Source of the DNA: Malaya genurostris
Lineage: Eukaryota; Arthropoda; Insecta; Diptera; Culicidae
Length of the DNA: 64,000 nucleotides
Reading direction: 5' to 3'
Assembly: GCF_030247185.1 (NCBI RefSeq)
Contig: NC_080572.1
Location: forward strand, 128,280,405 to 128,344,404
Position 1 is the first letter of the stretch. Each line of letters begins with the position of its first letter. The notes below the pieces were generated by a model that searched no databases, was not told the origin of the DNA, and worked only from the letters and a program-made list of their open reading frames with translations. The translations under genes were made by a program, and so were the position numbers. Below are positions 36,529 through 48,389 of this stretch, piece after piece.

Positions 36529-36819
36529 GGTTTCTTATACCGTTTTCGTTTTTGAACCTACACGCGGGCGACTCTGACTCCGAGTAAAACGAACACGTGG
36601 TACGCGCCCTAAACAACTCACAAAAACAAGAAAAAATAAACAAACTTGCATGGATGCGTGGTGCGACCCGAGAAAATTTTCAGAGCGAAACCACGCGATT
36701 GGAGTCCGATCTAGAGTGACCCCAGGTTGCTAAAACAAACATATCAAAAGTTGTTTGTGCGACTTTGGGTCAGCTCTCGGGCTGCTCTGATCAATAAACG
36801 AAAAACGGTATTAGAAACC
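36529..36819. mobile_element. MITE with about 27-bp inverted repeats, inserted at a candidate splice donor
   Basis: GGTTTCTTATACCGTTTTCG at the left pairs with the inverted CGAAAAACGGTATTAGAAACC at the right with a few differences. The 291-bp element has an inner inverted GCGTGGT / ACCACGC. Removing it would leave CAG|GTAAGAAATC, which is also a good donor; the exact target duplication (AA or TAA) is uncertain. Confidence 0.75.
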
Positions 36820-37346
36820 AAGAAATCTCTTCTGTATGCTTTCCATCCGTAAGTTTCAGGCAAGCGACGGTAAATTTAGTCATTCAATTTCAGTTCATTC
36901 TTTTTTACAGATCAAAATCTTTTTCATGATGAAAATACTTAACCTTGCTAATTCCAAGTATGCTTCATTTTATAAAAGAACTGAAAAATATTAAAACAAG
37001 ATCTTTTTATATGGAATTACAACTGACTTATATGACGTTCACTAAAAATACCTAGTTTGTGAAATAAATATTATATCAGTATAAAAGTTAATAATATTTT
37101 ATCATTATATAGGAATTGTAGATACTTCTTGTCTAAGCTTGGTTTGTGGAAATCAATAATTTATATTGAGATTTGCGATTTTCCTGAGGAATGTTTCGGA
37201 TTTTGGTAAAAACTAAATGCAATAGTACTTAAGGCTCACAGATTTACAGATTAAAACGTATACAATAATATACACCAATCATCAACGTCATCTGAAAACA
37301 AAAAAGGCGTAACAAGGAGATTTGACTTTCTGGGACACCTTATATA
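36820..37346. other. Unassigned AT-rich DNA
   Basis: No gene or element identified. Confidence 0.5.
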
Positions 37347-38328
37347 GAATAGACCGGGGCGAAAATGGCCACGGAGCGAAAATGGCCGATCGCAATAATT
37401 CGAACACTGTCCACTCAGTTCTGCCGGTGAAGGTGAAAGCGTATTTTTTCATCAATAGTGAAATTTTCTAGTTCCAGAATTTTAAGGTTGTGGAATATAT
37501 TCCTAGGAACTCATCATATACGGTGAGTGGTTTTCGCTAATGATAAAAATGGGACGGAAATTGCCACTTTCAAGAAGTTGTTGAAATGGCCACTTTTTTG
37601 TTGGGGCAAAAATAACCACTAGACTCGGTCTGGGTTGTAAATTTATTGTTGTTATTTTCTACAAAAACTTGTTGCACTTTTTCCGAGTACTTACCAACAA
37701 AAAAGTTCAAAAGTGTGTACGTTTCTAAACGTTGCTAAAGCACATTCGACATCAGCAGTACAACAGATAAGCGAAGATTCCGAATCGAAAAATGCTGCGT
37801 TTACTGAGGACAAGCTACTCAATAATCAGCGCTACAAAGTTAGCATTGCAGAGCTCACCCTGATTGTGTGCGCATAAACGACAACATTTTCACATTCGTG
37901 AATTGTTTTCCTGAGACAGAGAGAAATTCAGATTATAAGTGAAACGTTTTTTCTTCATTTGATTTTGATCTTAACTCAAAAATAATTCCGTTTTATTCCA
38001 GTATTATTTTTGCGCATAGATTTTCATATTTATTTAACAAAATCTGTTATTTCTGATTTAGGATTTATCATGCATTATCATGATTTATTATAGTTGGTCA
38101 TGTCTTATTGTTTCCTGCGTCAAAATGTGACTGGCCATATTCGCCCCATCCATTTCGAGATTTTCAAATTCGATTTTGATGCACTCCGAGTCAGATGCTC
38201 TTATAAATGTTAATATGTACCTCAAACCAAATGCGTTTTGTAGCTTTCGAACGGTATACAACATTCCAAGTGAAATTTTTATTTTCCGCACCATTTTTGA
38301 GCAAGACCATTTTTGCCCCGGTCTCCCC
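37347..38328 (+). mobile_element. Non-autonomous pogo-like DNA transposon with TA target duplication
   Basis: TA precedes GAATAGACCGGGGCGAAAAT and the inverted end CATTTTTGCCCCGGTCTCCC then C is followed by TA, so a TA-duplicating transposase of the Tc1/mariner/pogo group is implied. A conserved block reads PRN.SY next to GTGAGT (37518), as in the copy at 20087, although its start codon is now ATT. The DDE catalytic region is absent, so it depends on another copy. Confidence 0.7.
37707..37877 (+). pseudogene. Coding remnant inside the pogo-like element
   Basis: An ATG-less frame of 56 codons ends at TAA 37875: SKVCTFLNVAKAHSTSAVQQ, then ISEDSESKNAAFTEDKLLNN and KVSIAELTLIVCA. It looks like the disordered C-terminal tail of a transposase. 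No domain is recognised. Confidence 0.35.
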
Positions 38329-38411
38329 TATGCGACGTTTCAGAATTGTTACGTGTTCAAAACTCATCTCAGAAAAGGTATTAATTACTGAGAAAAAAAC
38401 TCATTTCAGCA

Positions 38412-39268
38412 AAGGCCCGTACCCAGGATTTTTTTCGGGAGGGGGCCACAGATAAAAAATAATGTTACTAAAGATTACTTAGGTACCTAATTTTCGGTGC
38501 GCCTTTTACCGGCGTTTTTAACAGACTTTTTAATCTTTTTCACTGGAACTACAATGTTTAATTATTGTATTACATTTCTTAACGTTCACAGTCATGCCAT
38601 TTCAATCGCACATGTTCGATTTGTGGAGAACGGAAAACATATCAGGTATTCGTTATCGGTATCAGGTTCTGGAAGTAGCGGTCTAAAATTTCAAAACAAG
38701 TGAACAAGGTGGATGGACAAGTAATCGGAACCCTAAACCGTTGGTTTTAACCATGGTAAGACCCTTGCACAGCGATTTCGGCATTTAATCACTCCATCAA
38801 CGTACGCTAATACTTGCATGAAGGTAGTCCTCCTGAAGTATACTTTGACAACCTCAGAAACCTCAGTTCTTTCCGACCCATTGAGTCTCCCTTCCAGGAA
38901 CTCATGCCGCTTCGAAGCACAACTTCAGTCCATTGTCGGCTAATCGTTTTGTTATCTGGCATATAATAATGGAACCAGCCAAACATGTGCTTGAAGTGCA
39001 CTTGCGTTCGTCTTTTAAATCCTAAATAAGTATCCAGCGGTGGGATAACGTTATCGTCCGTAGAATCTTGCCCAATTATCATGAGCTCGCACACTATCTC
39101 TTTCCGATCATCCAGTACGATTTAGTGTTATATTATTTTGCCCCGGATTTAGTCTCCATTTTATTACTTTTGATACTGTTCGCTTCGTATCAAAATTTTT
39201 TTTTTGTTCCTCTTTCTGATTCGCGAGGGGCCAGGGCACCTCGAGCTCCCTCTCTGGGTAAGTGCCTG
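38412..39268. mobile_element. hAT-type non-autonomous element
   Basis: The left end AAGGCCCGTACCCAGGATTT and the inverted right end AGGCACTTACCCAGAGAGG are similar. TTCAGCA lies outside both ends (38405-38411 and 39269-39275), a 7 of 8 match to an 8-bp target duplication. A minus-strand frame inside (about 38807-39094, with FKHMFGWFHYYMPDNK) is unrecognised and may be chance. Confidence 0.65.
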
Positions 39269-39682
39269 TTCAGCACTACCTGTTCCAGTTTTCAGGAGTA
39301 GCATATATGTCTCTTATAAGTGTCAATGAGAAATACATCGTCAAAACATTAATGGGATTTAAATTCTAGACAAATGTCTTTTTGTAAAGGACCAGACATC
39401 TCCGAAATACAAAAATTAGCTAGGTTTCAGTTCAGAAATTGTTGATAGCCAAGAGCTGATTCAGTGAAAGTCTGAATACTTGATAATTCGAGAAAGATTT
39501 ATTGAATAAACAGCGTTTAATGGTGGAAAGTTTTAATTATTTTTTGTGTTTCTGATAGTCTAGAGAAAATCGTGGAATCGAGAGTTATTTGTGTGCAATT
39601 GGAAACAACAGTTCTACACCATTTGTGAGCACGAGATAAGTTAATGTCTTCATGACAATGCACAGTGATCCGGATACACAAT
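39269..39682. other. Unassigned DNA
   Basis: No feature identified. Confidence 0.45.
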
Positions 39683-41818
39683 TAAGGGGGAGGACTGCAT
39701 CTTTCAGTATAAATGTGAAAAAACTCATTTCAAACAGATTTTTCGAAGGCGCCATTGTAGTATCTCTAACGAAAGTAGTGTTCCTTTAAAAAAAAGATTT
39801 TTTTCTCCACCTTTTTTATTTTTTGCTTCTTGTTTTTGGTGTCTTTGAACATCTTTTGGACTTTATTAAAAATAGCTTTCTGATTATGGGTACCTTCAGG
39901 TAGCATTTTCTGAATCGAAGTAAACTACTACATCTAAGATTAAGACAAACGATAGAAAATTCCGTTTCTTGCATTTGATAGAAAATGTTTATAAAGCATG
40001 TTTATAAAAAATAGCGGATGAGACATTGTGTTGAAACATTGTATTTTTATTCAATTTAAAAATGGTCTATCATGTAAGGCATTTATTAGTTATAAATACG
40101 ATATTTTTGTCTTCTATTGTGCTAATTCAGTTGCATAATCGGGTAGATGAAGATCACACGCGTTGGTTGTTACTCCGTTTGATAATGCTGTTTGAATACA
40201 TCCTAAAGATTCACTATACGATTGAATTTCCACGAATGGAACTCCCAATACTTGCGAATTGATTTATTTCTACTTTCTTTCGCTTCCTTACTGTACATGC
40301 CAATAGGAAGCAGAACATGTTTTGTAATTGCAGCCCCTTACGCTAATAGTTTATGCACGGTTGGCGACAGAGTATACCATCCATACAACTTCACAAAACG
40401 AATTCTTATTTGTTCAGCAAACTCATGATGGTCAACATTAATGTTTTAGTTAGCTTAGTAACCTGGTTGATTGGTTTCCCTGCTACAAGTTACCAAAGGA
40501 TGCATTATTCATCAATCGCTTTTGCACATTGCTGTGTAATCAGCAAACTGATATGTGTGTAACGCGTTATTATAAGTTCAAATCAAGCTGAATAGAAAGT
40601 TTGAGATAGTACTCCCAAGCCTGAATATCACAGAAACCATTCCCGATCAACAGTTTCAGATGTTATTATTAGCACTAATTAAATATAATACATTGTTTCT
40701 TTAGAACATGAAGTTGCTCATTTGGAGTTAGTAGAGCTTCTTATAGCAAAATAAAAAGAGAAAGATTTGATACTCCTCACAAAACAAAAGGGAAGAAAAC
40801 TAACGAGAAACAACTACTAAAGAAAATCAGACTTCTATGAATAGAGTGCTAGTGCCAGTAACGTATTCTTCAGTTGCAGTTGAAGCCGTGGCATTCATAT
40901 GCAAGAACGATTTTTCTAAAACGCAGTATAAATACTGCCAGTATTTAAACATTCGATCATCCATCCAGCAAAGGGATACGACTGAACCCTGACTGAGTTT
41001 TAGAAGTAAAGGATGTATGTTATCCTCAAGGCTTAAATCCCTTTATTAAATTCCTTTATTTATTATTATTATTTTTAATTACACTTTAATTGAACGTAAA
41101 ACCAAACGACAACTTCCTTAGGAATTACAATAAAATCTTCAGTGGCTTCAATCGTTTAGTGAATCTGGAGGATGTATTAAAACGATTACTCTTAACGTGA
41201 CATCCTGTAATAGCATTATCAAATGAAGTAACAACCAACGTGAGTAAACTTCATTTACCCGATGCATCTGAATTAGTTTTGGCACGTTAGAAGACAACAA
41301 TATCGTATTTTCATACAAAGATAATAAGCGCCTTACATGATAGAACATTTTTCATTTAAATACTCCAATTATTAGACAAAATTTAAAAAATTTCAATGAT
41401 TCTCGAAATTATTTTCTAACAAATGCAAAAAACGGAGTTTTTTTCGTCTGCCTCAATCTTCGACATCGCTGTTTCTGTTTTTGAACTAGTTTTGCTCATA
41501 GCTCCGGTTCAGAAAATGCTACCTGTATGTATCTATTATTAAAAAATTGATTTTCATAAACTCTACAAGATGTTCAAAGACACCAAAAACCGAGAAGTCA
41601 AAAATAAAATATAAATATAATATAATATAATTATAATAATATAATTTTTCAAGGAACATCCTAAATTGCTCTATTAAATTACCTCTAATACTAAAACCGT
41701 GAGAGATACTACAATGACGTCTTCGGAAAATCTATTTAATATAGTTTTTCTACAACTTTTCTGAAGAATGAGCCCTCTATATCAACACATTCGGAAAATA
41801 ATTTTTGGGTCACCCTAA
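39683..41818. mobile_element. 2.1-kb element with very long inverted repeats (about 500-600 bp)
   Basis: 39740-40230 pairs with the inverted 41135-41720. Shared blocks include CATTGTAGTATCTCT, TTTTTGGTGTCTTTGAACAT, CAGGTAGCATTTTCTGAA, CTATCATGTAAGG, CGTTGGTTGTTACT and TTTGATAATGCT. The two arms differ by indels of tens of bases, so it is old. The unique middle (about 40235-41130) has only short AT-driven frames and a GCAGTATAAATACTGC palindrome at about 40924. The ends (TTAAGGGGG and inverted TTAGGGTG) and any target duplication are uncertain. Confidence 0.75.
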
Positions 41819-43119
41819 TAATGAGAACCACTCTAATACCATCTGAATCAAAATATGGTTTATCTATCACTGATCATTTGTTCTGAAACCATAATAACTC
41901 TAAAGTATGAGGCTAAGCAATGTGCAAGTCTTTTAAAAGAACAGTTCAGGAGCAAAAATACGAAGGTTTTCAATACTACTTTTGCCCCATAATCCTCTTT
42001 GCTCAACATGATGGCCGCGCCGCCAACTGCAATTGTCGTTGTCATAAGAGGTAGAGAATAATGAGCTTATGTTGAGGGTATGGCTGAATGTTGTGAGTTA
42101 CAATAAATGAGGAGAGGAATGGTGAGTAACTAAGAGTGTATTCGCTACACCTCACGCCTATGTGCAATCATTTTGTTTACATCTATGTGCTTGTGAATTT
42201 TCATAATAATTAAGATTTTTGTGACTGACGACATCGTCGTTAAGGTTGGGCTAACATGGAAGATTGTAAAAAGCATTGCACGCTTTGCGAATCTTGCCAC
42301 TCGTGTTCTCACGTGCTATACATGTATATACGTCATTCGCATCACTAAGCAAAATCACAATCAAGAGTGGTGATGCCGGTTCAGTACTTACAGCGAAAAT
42401 TACTATATCTCACTGATGAGCATGATGAGTGCGAAATAACATGCTCCTCGAGAATCATGATATAGATACAGGTATGTCTGTAGATTTTAGTTGGGGCAGT
42501 TCAAAGGTATATAAAATCGTAGTCCGCAATATTAGCTGAACTCAAGAACAAAGCTGTCTAACAATAGAAAATGACTAAGTGAGATTTAGGTTGATACCAG
42601 GTCTGGCAAGCTTCAAAATTGGGTTTTTTTTAAAGAGTGGAGTGATTATTAAACATAGGGAAAAACATGGAAACATTTGTTGATGATATGATCAACCAGA
42701 ACATTCTAGAATTGATATATAGTAGATATGATTGATAGGAAATAAATCTAATGTTTTGTATAATAGGAGAAGACACCCCATGCCACCATTCTTTCGAAGG
42801 TTTCGCTGCGACCGGTTTCATTGAAGTCATGGCAATTGCAACTGTAACAATGCTGTCTATCTAAATTGAACTTGACATGACGCCATTCTGGCGTCCTCTA
42901 TTTGTCATCAAATGTATACCGATTCTTTCAAATCTCGAGCAATTTGTCGAAGGATCACCGGAACATCCAAAGTCTGTTTCATTTGGAAGCAGGAAGGTGG
43001 ATTCAGTGAAGCATTTTGTCATCTAACCTCAAAAAATCTTTGGTGCGACCTTTAGTTGGGTTGACATAATTTGAGTGGTTTTTGTGAAAATTTACGGTCT
43101 TTATGTTGAATTTTACTAT
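41819..43119. other. Unassigned DNA
   Basis: No gene supported. A TATATAAAAT at about 42509 has no downstream reading frame. Confidence 0.45.
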
Positions 43120-43240
43120 TCTGATTGAACAGACTCTGTACACAACCAGCGACGACCCTATTGACACTAAAAATCTATCCAGGCAGGGCTCGATCATACG
43201 ACGACAACTAACTCGAGACCTTATAATTTAAACCATCGGC
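43120..43240 (-). mobile_element. SINE S1 (copy G, old and partial)
   Basis: On the minus strand GTATGATCGAGCCCTGCCTG, then TTTTTAGTGTCAATAGG, match the S1 B box and body with many changes. The tail is missing. Confidence 0.6.
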
Positions 43241-43789
43241 CTGAGTGACAGAAATGAACAAATCCGTCCTCAAACGGTTAAAAATAACTTAATCTTCTAG
43301 AAAAATGAGCAAACCGGAGTTTTACTCTCAATACATAAATGAATGAATTCAAATTTTTCGAAAATGTACCAAATTAACTGCGCATATACTTAGCACAAAT
43401 GCATATAAAAAAGTCATTACTGTTACAGTGTTTATTTACATCAAACCATAATTTGTGGTTCTCGTTTTTTTCTGAGGAAACATAATATTTCAAGAATTTC
43501 AGAAAAACAAACGAACGTTTCAAACGAACTACTTCGTTCGGTACAACTAAGTGCTGAGTAAGTCAAGAGAAATTTGGCCAACGCTTATTAGTAGTCATAC
43601 TAACCAAAACTCCAATCTGTTTGTTCGTTTTTCCTATTATTTTTAGGATATGTACGTAAAATTAAATCATTGATGACATTTCCAATACTATCATTCTACA
43701 TATACAACAATATTGTATAAATATCTAAACAAAAGTCTGTTATTTTAATTTTTTCATGCCTATTGCAAGTATGAAATCAAATTTTTCAT

Positions 43790-43865
43790 CAAGTAGGGTT
43801 ATTATACCAACAGTAATCTCATTAGTAGAACCGACATGCTATTTCGCGGATTACTCGAGTACAAT
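43790..43865 (+). repeat. Short dispersed repeat, second copy at 46680
   Basis: GTAGGGTTATTATACCAACA then GTAATCTCATTAGTAGAACC aligns with 46682-46745 (ATAGGGGAATGGTACCAATA, GTCATCTCATTGGTCGAG), followed in both by ATTTCGC. It resembles the end of a TAGGG-type transposon. Confidence 0.5.
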
Positions 43866-45190
43866 GTCTTCGCTTCGACTCGAAGAAGTAATACCGCAGA
43901 AAACTAGTTGTGGAATACTGTTGGTACAACAGAAATACTCGAAGCTAATGCATCTAATTTCATCTTACCCGTAAAATCAATAAATTGAGCAGAGATAGCA
44001 GATCTCACTCCAACTTATTGATTGAGTATATGAGATGACTACTGGAGCTGATTTGGGGGTACCCTACATTCACTTTCAAAATATGTTATGGAAAAATGTT
44101 CGATTTTTATATATTTCTATACTTCGTAAGACTTTAAATATCGATTTTCTTTATTTCAATACACCTACTGTTCGAAAATCAAGTGTTATCCGCATTTTGA
44201 TAGATCTATTGTATGATTTTATGTAGCCAGCTAAGTGTTTGAATTCAATAATGTTGACCAGAAAATTTGGTATATTTTTCTTTGTTATTTGTGAATGTTT
44301 CTGAAATATTTTAAACTAGATAAGCTACTTTCAACAATATTCCTAAAAAAAAAATTCTAGTCTAAGATTCTTATTAGAAGTTATACCGCTTTATTCTCAT
44401 TGGAAGTTAATACAAATAAATCAACTAACCAAGATGGAAATAGCGAGTCGAACAAAATCACATCAGCCAAGGGCTACTGAGAACAGCAGACATTTTCTTT
44501 GTCTACAATCGAAAGCGTTTGTCCCAAACCACAAAATACTCGAAAAACAATACCTCTACACTCCGCCATAATGAGAACAGCATCTGTATTACCCAATCCA
44601 ATTATTTAATCAGTAAAAGTACCAATGGAACCGCGTGGTTGGATTCCCGAAGGATAACAGAACGAAGGTATTTTGCCCATGGAATAAATCTCCCTCGATG
44701 GTGACGATCGACCAAAGTAGCGAGAACGGGACACAGAATACTAACAAAATAACTGAAAGAGAAAACGAACGAAAAACTGCAAAGAGAGCATGAAAAGACG
44801 CCGCACGGCAAACGGTTTACTGGTAGAAGGTAAATTTGGAAAATAAAGGCGAAACGAGAATAATAGCATTAAAAATACATCCCCTCGAGGGAGCACTTCG
44901 CTGAGCAAATCTTTTCATCAATTCAATTTCCAATTATGCAATTTTCCATTACTGAATCGAGCGATACTGGTACACATACACCGTTCTGCTGAACAGAGTC
45001 TAACGCACACAGGTGAATAAATTTTCAAGCTTGAGACTGGCAGAGTTTTTCACTAAGCGCACACAAATGCTGATATAAGAATGGGTTTGAGTTCGTTTAC
45101 CGGACTGAAATAACTTTATTAGAAAGACATTGCATGAAAGTGATCACAGATCCGTGATGGAAACATATAAATAATCGTGTCATTATAATT
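43866..45190. other. Unassigned DNA with a few protein-like short frames
   Basis: ATG at 44433 opens 45 codons (MEIASRTKSHQPRATENSR) in locally GC-richer sequence that a following frame continues. No splice sites or motifs make it a gene. Confidence 0.3.
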
Positions 45191-45196
45191 AATATT

Positions 45197-45258
45197 TTTA
45201 TTATTATTATTATTATTACTATTAATAATAATAATAATAATAATAATTATAATAATGA
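45197..45258. repeat. Self-complementary (TTA)n/(TAA)n microsatellite
   Basis: A (TTA)n run is followed directly by a (TAA)n run, so the tract can fold on itself. Confidence 0.9.
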
Positions 45259-45790
45259 TAAAACTAACTGGACTGATACAGTAAAACAACAGCCAAATTT
45301 TTGTAAGACTTACATCTACACACCTACAAAAAAACTTTCGGAAACATTAATTAAATTATTATCATTAAATGCTTTGGTAAATCTTCACACAAGTTCGTGC
45401 AAATGATTAATTTTAGAAATATATCATGTAAAAATATCGCTGGTTGCACTTCCATCGTACCACAATTCTACAGTTTCCATAATTTAGAACTATTTGTAGG
45501 ATTGTATGTTATTACTATTTACTGTTTTTCATTTCTTCAAATAACGATTCCATGATTTAAATTGCTGTAACAATATTTTACTTTATTTATTTTATTATTA
45601 TCATTATCATTTCATAAACGACATTTTATTTTGAACCTTTAGACCTACGATATATGGTCTGCCGAAGGTAAAAATGCCGATTTTAGAGGTTTTTCATACA
45701 AATCTATTGTAAAAAAGGTTGTGTGCACTTGATCATTTGAAAAAAACTTTAAATAAGTCTAGCTTTAAACTGCCACCGGAAAGAGGATAG

Positions 45791-46018
45791 ATGAGTGAAA
45801 CTGCAAAAATAAATGAAAATTTGCTAAAAGAATCGCCAGAGAAAGGTCTCGAACCGCCACCTACTCCTAGCAGAGCTGCTAAATGTCACTATCAACTAGC
45901 AACTTTGCATGACGAAGAATGGAAAGTTTATGTCACTGGGCTGCTGCCAACCAGGCTCTACCAATCATCATATATTGAGTGTCTGAGAGCCGATCTGCCA
46001 CAATATAAATTCTCTTGA
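45791..46018 (+). CDS. Unassigned 75-codon open frame
   Basis: ATG at 45791, just after an in-frame TAG, opens MSETAKINENLLKESPEKGL, a Pro-rich EPPPTPSRAAKC, then LATLHDEEWKVYVTGLLP and a stop at 46016. Composition and hydrophilicity are protein-like and differ from the AT-driven frames around it. Just upstream RPTIYGLPKVK can be read, which recalls the GLPK motif of Penelope-type reverse transcriptase, but the match stops there. No family assigned. Confidence 0.28.
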   Translation: MSETAKINENLLKESPEKGLEPPPTPSRAAKCHYQLATLHDEEWKVYVTGLLPTRLYQSSYIECLRADLPQYKFS

Positions 46019-47661
46019 TATTATAATCACCAGGACGCTCATGGATTGACGATGCGATTGATATTATCTTCATTTCTCCTGTCACTGCTTGATTACGATG
46101 TGACTAAATATCAATCAAGCAGCATAAACATTGAATTAAATTCATGTACACCAATAAACTCCAAAATTCGATGACTATTTACAAAGAACAATTAACTTTA
46201 TCAATTTATGTTTATGTTAGTACTCTCATGGATTTTTTTTACTTCAACAGGGAATAGGGCAATGAGAGAGAGAGCAAAATGCGTCACCTGTCTTTGACTG
46301 AGTATATTTCTACTTGGTCATTGAACTATCGAGTATCTCATTTGACAGACACTTTGACCGTACCGATTACAGTTGACGATGATTTTAGTCAGTCTGTCAA
46401 GGTCATTTGACATGACTGACAATTTGCAGCTCTGACTCCTAGCTCACAATATGCTCTACCAAACAAATAGGTACTTCATATCACAAATCTGATCCTGACT
46501 AATCAACCCTCTGTCTTCCTATGTAGCACACCTTATTACACAAAAATGACTGAAACTTAGATGAAACAAATTTATCTAACATGTTGAAGACATCGCAATG
46601 CGCGTTATAACTGCTATGTAACCCAAAGAGAGTAAGAGGCGGAGCTTATGCGACTCACCGATCAAGTTTTCTCATTAACGAATAGGGGAATGGTACCAAT
46701 AGTCATCTCATTGGTCGAGTCAGCATATTATTTCGCCTAATACTAGGCCTACAATCAACGGAACGCGTTGTAATCTTTCGATGTACATATTATAATAATA
46801 TTAATGGAAAAATAAGTGAAATTCTTTTGATATAGTGACGCAAAAGTTGGATTCTGGAAAATATGCCGTCTACTGGTCGTAATAGTAGCCCTTTACATAA
46901 ATGCATTTTCAAAACATACACTGCGGAGACAATGTGTACAAATATTCTCTTTGGTAGAGAAAATATGCTTTCAGGAAAAAAAGTTTGTTTCGCAATATGT
47001 TCGGGAACAATCTTTAGAATTCCTATATCATTTCCAAATGAGTGCAAACTCAACGAGTTCCAATTTTTAAGAATGGAGTAATTATTATCTATTTATTGAA
47101 TTATGTTATAGTTCAGGCATATGTACGAAAACTTTAAATCGACAATGTTTGTTTTTTTTCCAGAATCACAACTAGTACGGTAATCGATATCGAATCATTA
47201 CTTAGCTTTGTCATATAGCGTGTCACTTTTTCATTGTTGCGGCGAAAAGATTGAAAAGAAAAGACATTATGTTGCGGCGAAAAGATTGCAACTATTGATA
47301 TTATTGAATATAAAAAATGAGAAAAAAACAGATTGCAACCAAACACAGTGAATGCAAACATATCGTAAAAATGGGATTACCGCAAAGTTACGTTGGAGAA
47401 AGATATTGTAACTTAAAATAATGAGAAGGGAATTCGTAACATCATTTTGACTTCACCCAAATTATTTTGTTGTACTTATCATTTTCAGTTTTTATGAATA
47501 AGCTACAGGTGCTAGGTTTATTCCATTTGCTCTGTTCCACGTAAAGACAGGATAAACTGAGAAATAAAATACTTTTTATTCATTAAGCAATATACATTGT
47601 CATTTAGGGGTTTGGTACCTCATGTGTACCGTTTTGTGCTAAAGTGCACATGACTAGTTTT
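46019..47661. other. Unassigned DNA with a 36-bp tandem duplication
   Basis: TTGCGGCGAAAAGATTG occurs at about 47237 and 47273. The short repeat of 43790 recurs at 46682-46745. No gene. Confidence 0.4.
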
Positions 47662-47772
47662 CATTTTTTTACGTTTCGCATCCAGCTCATCAGTTGAACC
47701 GTTAGGTGGCGTTAGCAGTTCAACATAAACTGCTAACGCACTGATGAGCTGAATGCGAAACGTAAAAAAATG
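47662..47772. repeat. Nested cruciform: 33-bp outer stem and 12-bp inner stem
   Basis: 47662-47694 (CATTTTTTTACGTTTCGCAT/C...) pairs with 47740-47772 with a single mismatch. Inside, GCGTTAGCAGTT (47709-47720) pairs perfectly with AACTGCTAACGC (47728-47739) around a 7-nt loop, leaving TGAACCGTTAGGTG unpaired on one side only. Confidence 0.9.
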
Positions 47773-48079
47773 AATATACATTGGTTTTCCATCGCCAAAG
47801 CATATATGTTAAAAAAGATTTTAATATTTTTAATAAACTATTCGAACGTTAGTTTATGATAGTCATAAATAAATTTTATATTGTAGTACATATTACATCT
47901 AACCATTGTTGAATCATTGTTCTTATTGTGTATCATTCAAACTACAAAGCATAATGGAAATTTTTTATTTTAACAATAAGTTGCCGTTAATTACACAAAA
48001 ACATTTGTATTATTCATATGTTCTATTGATGATCTCACACATTTTTTCAACCTTGTCACTTTAATTGAAAATCAATTTG
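47773..48079. other. Unassigned AT-rich DNA
   Basis: Nothing identified. Confidence 0.5.
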
Positions 48080-48305
48080 CTAACTTTGGGCGGATCTCAT
48101 GGAATTGCATGTCCAAACGACACAATACATATCGCGGAGTCCTCGCCACAAACACAATAATTACTTTCAGCAAGCCATTGAGCATTCCATTGAATCTGGA
48201 CATCACAAGAATAAAATACCATTCCGTATCTTATTCCCTAAACTTTGTCTTTGTTGATATTTAAGGAATATTTATGTGTAACCATCGTCTCAAATCATCC
48301 TCATC
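48080..48305 (-). pseudogene. RNase H-type non-LTR retrotransposon, old C-terminal relic (copy 3)
   Basis: On the minus strand DDLRRWLHINIP corresponds to DDLGRWMHSIIP of the copies at 25001 and 57444. Further down CVCG and a stretch ending VSFGHA match the CACG and DHVVWTC region in shifted frames. The nucleotide match to 57665-57895 is patchy (GCATGTCCAAACGACA, TCGCCACAA.CACA), so it is much older than the other two. Confidence 0.75.
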
Positions 48306-48389
48306 CAAAGAAGCGTGAGAGCGGATAAGAGTTCTTTGATTATTGCCTCATCAATTCAACATCTTTCAGATGCCTGAATTTACTTTCGG

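Noticed and set aside
40918..40960. TATA box and initiator at GCAGTATAAATACTGC
   Set aside because: The TATA lies in a palindrome and no reading frame follows.
42505..42545. TATATAAAAT promoter-like sequence
   Set aside because: No downstream coding region or core element beyond the TATA; common in AT-rich DNA.
45650..45720. Penelope-type reverse transcriptase from RPTIYGLPKVK
   Set aside because: Only GLPK matches; the expected residues after it and any other RT block are absent.
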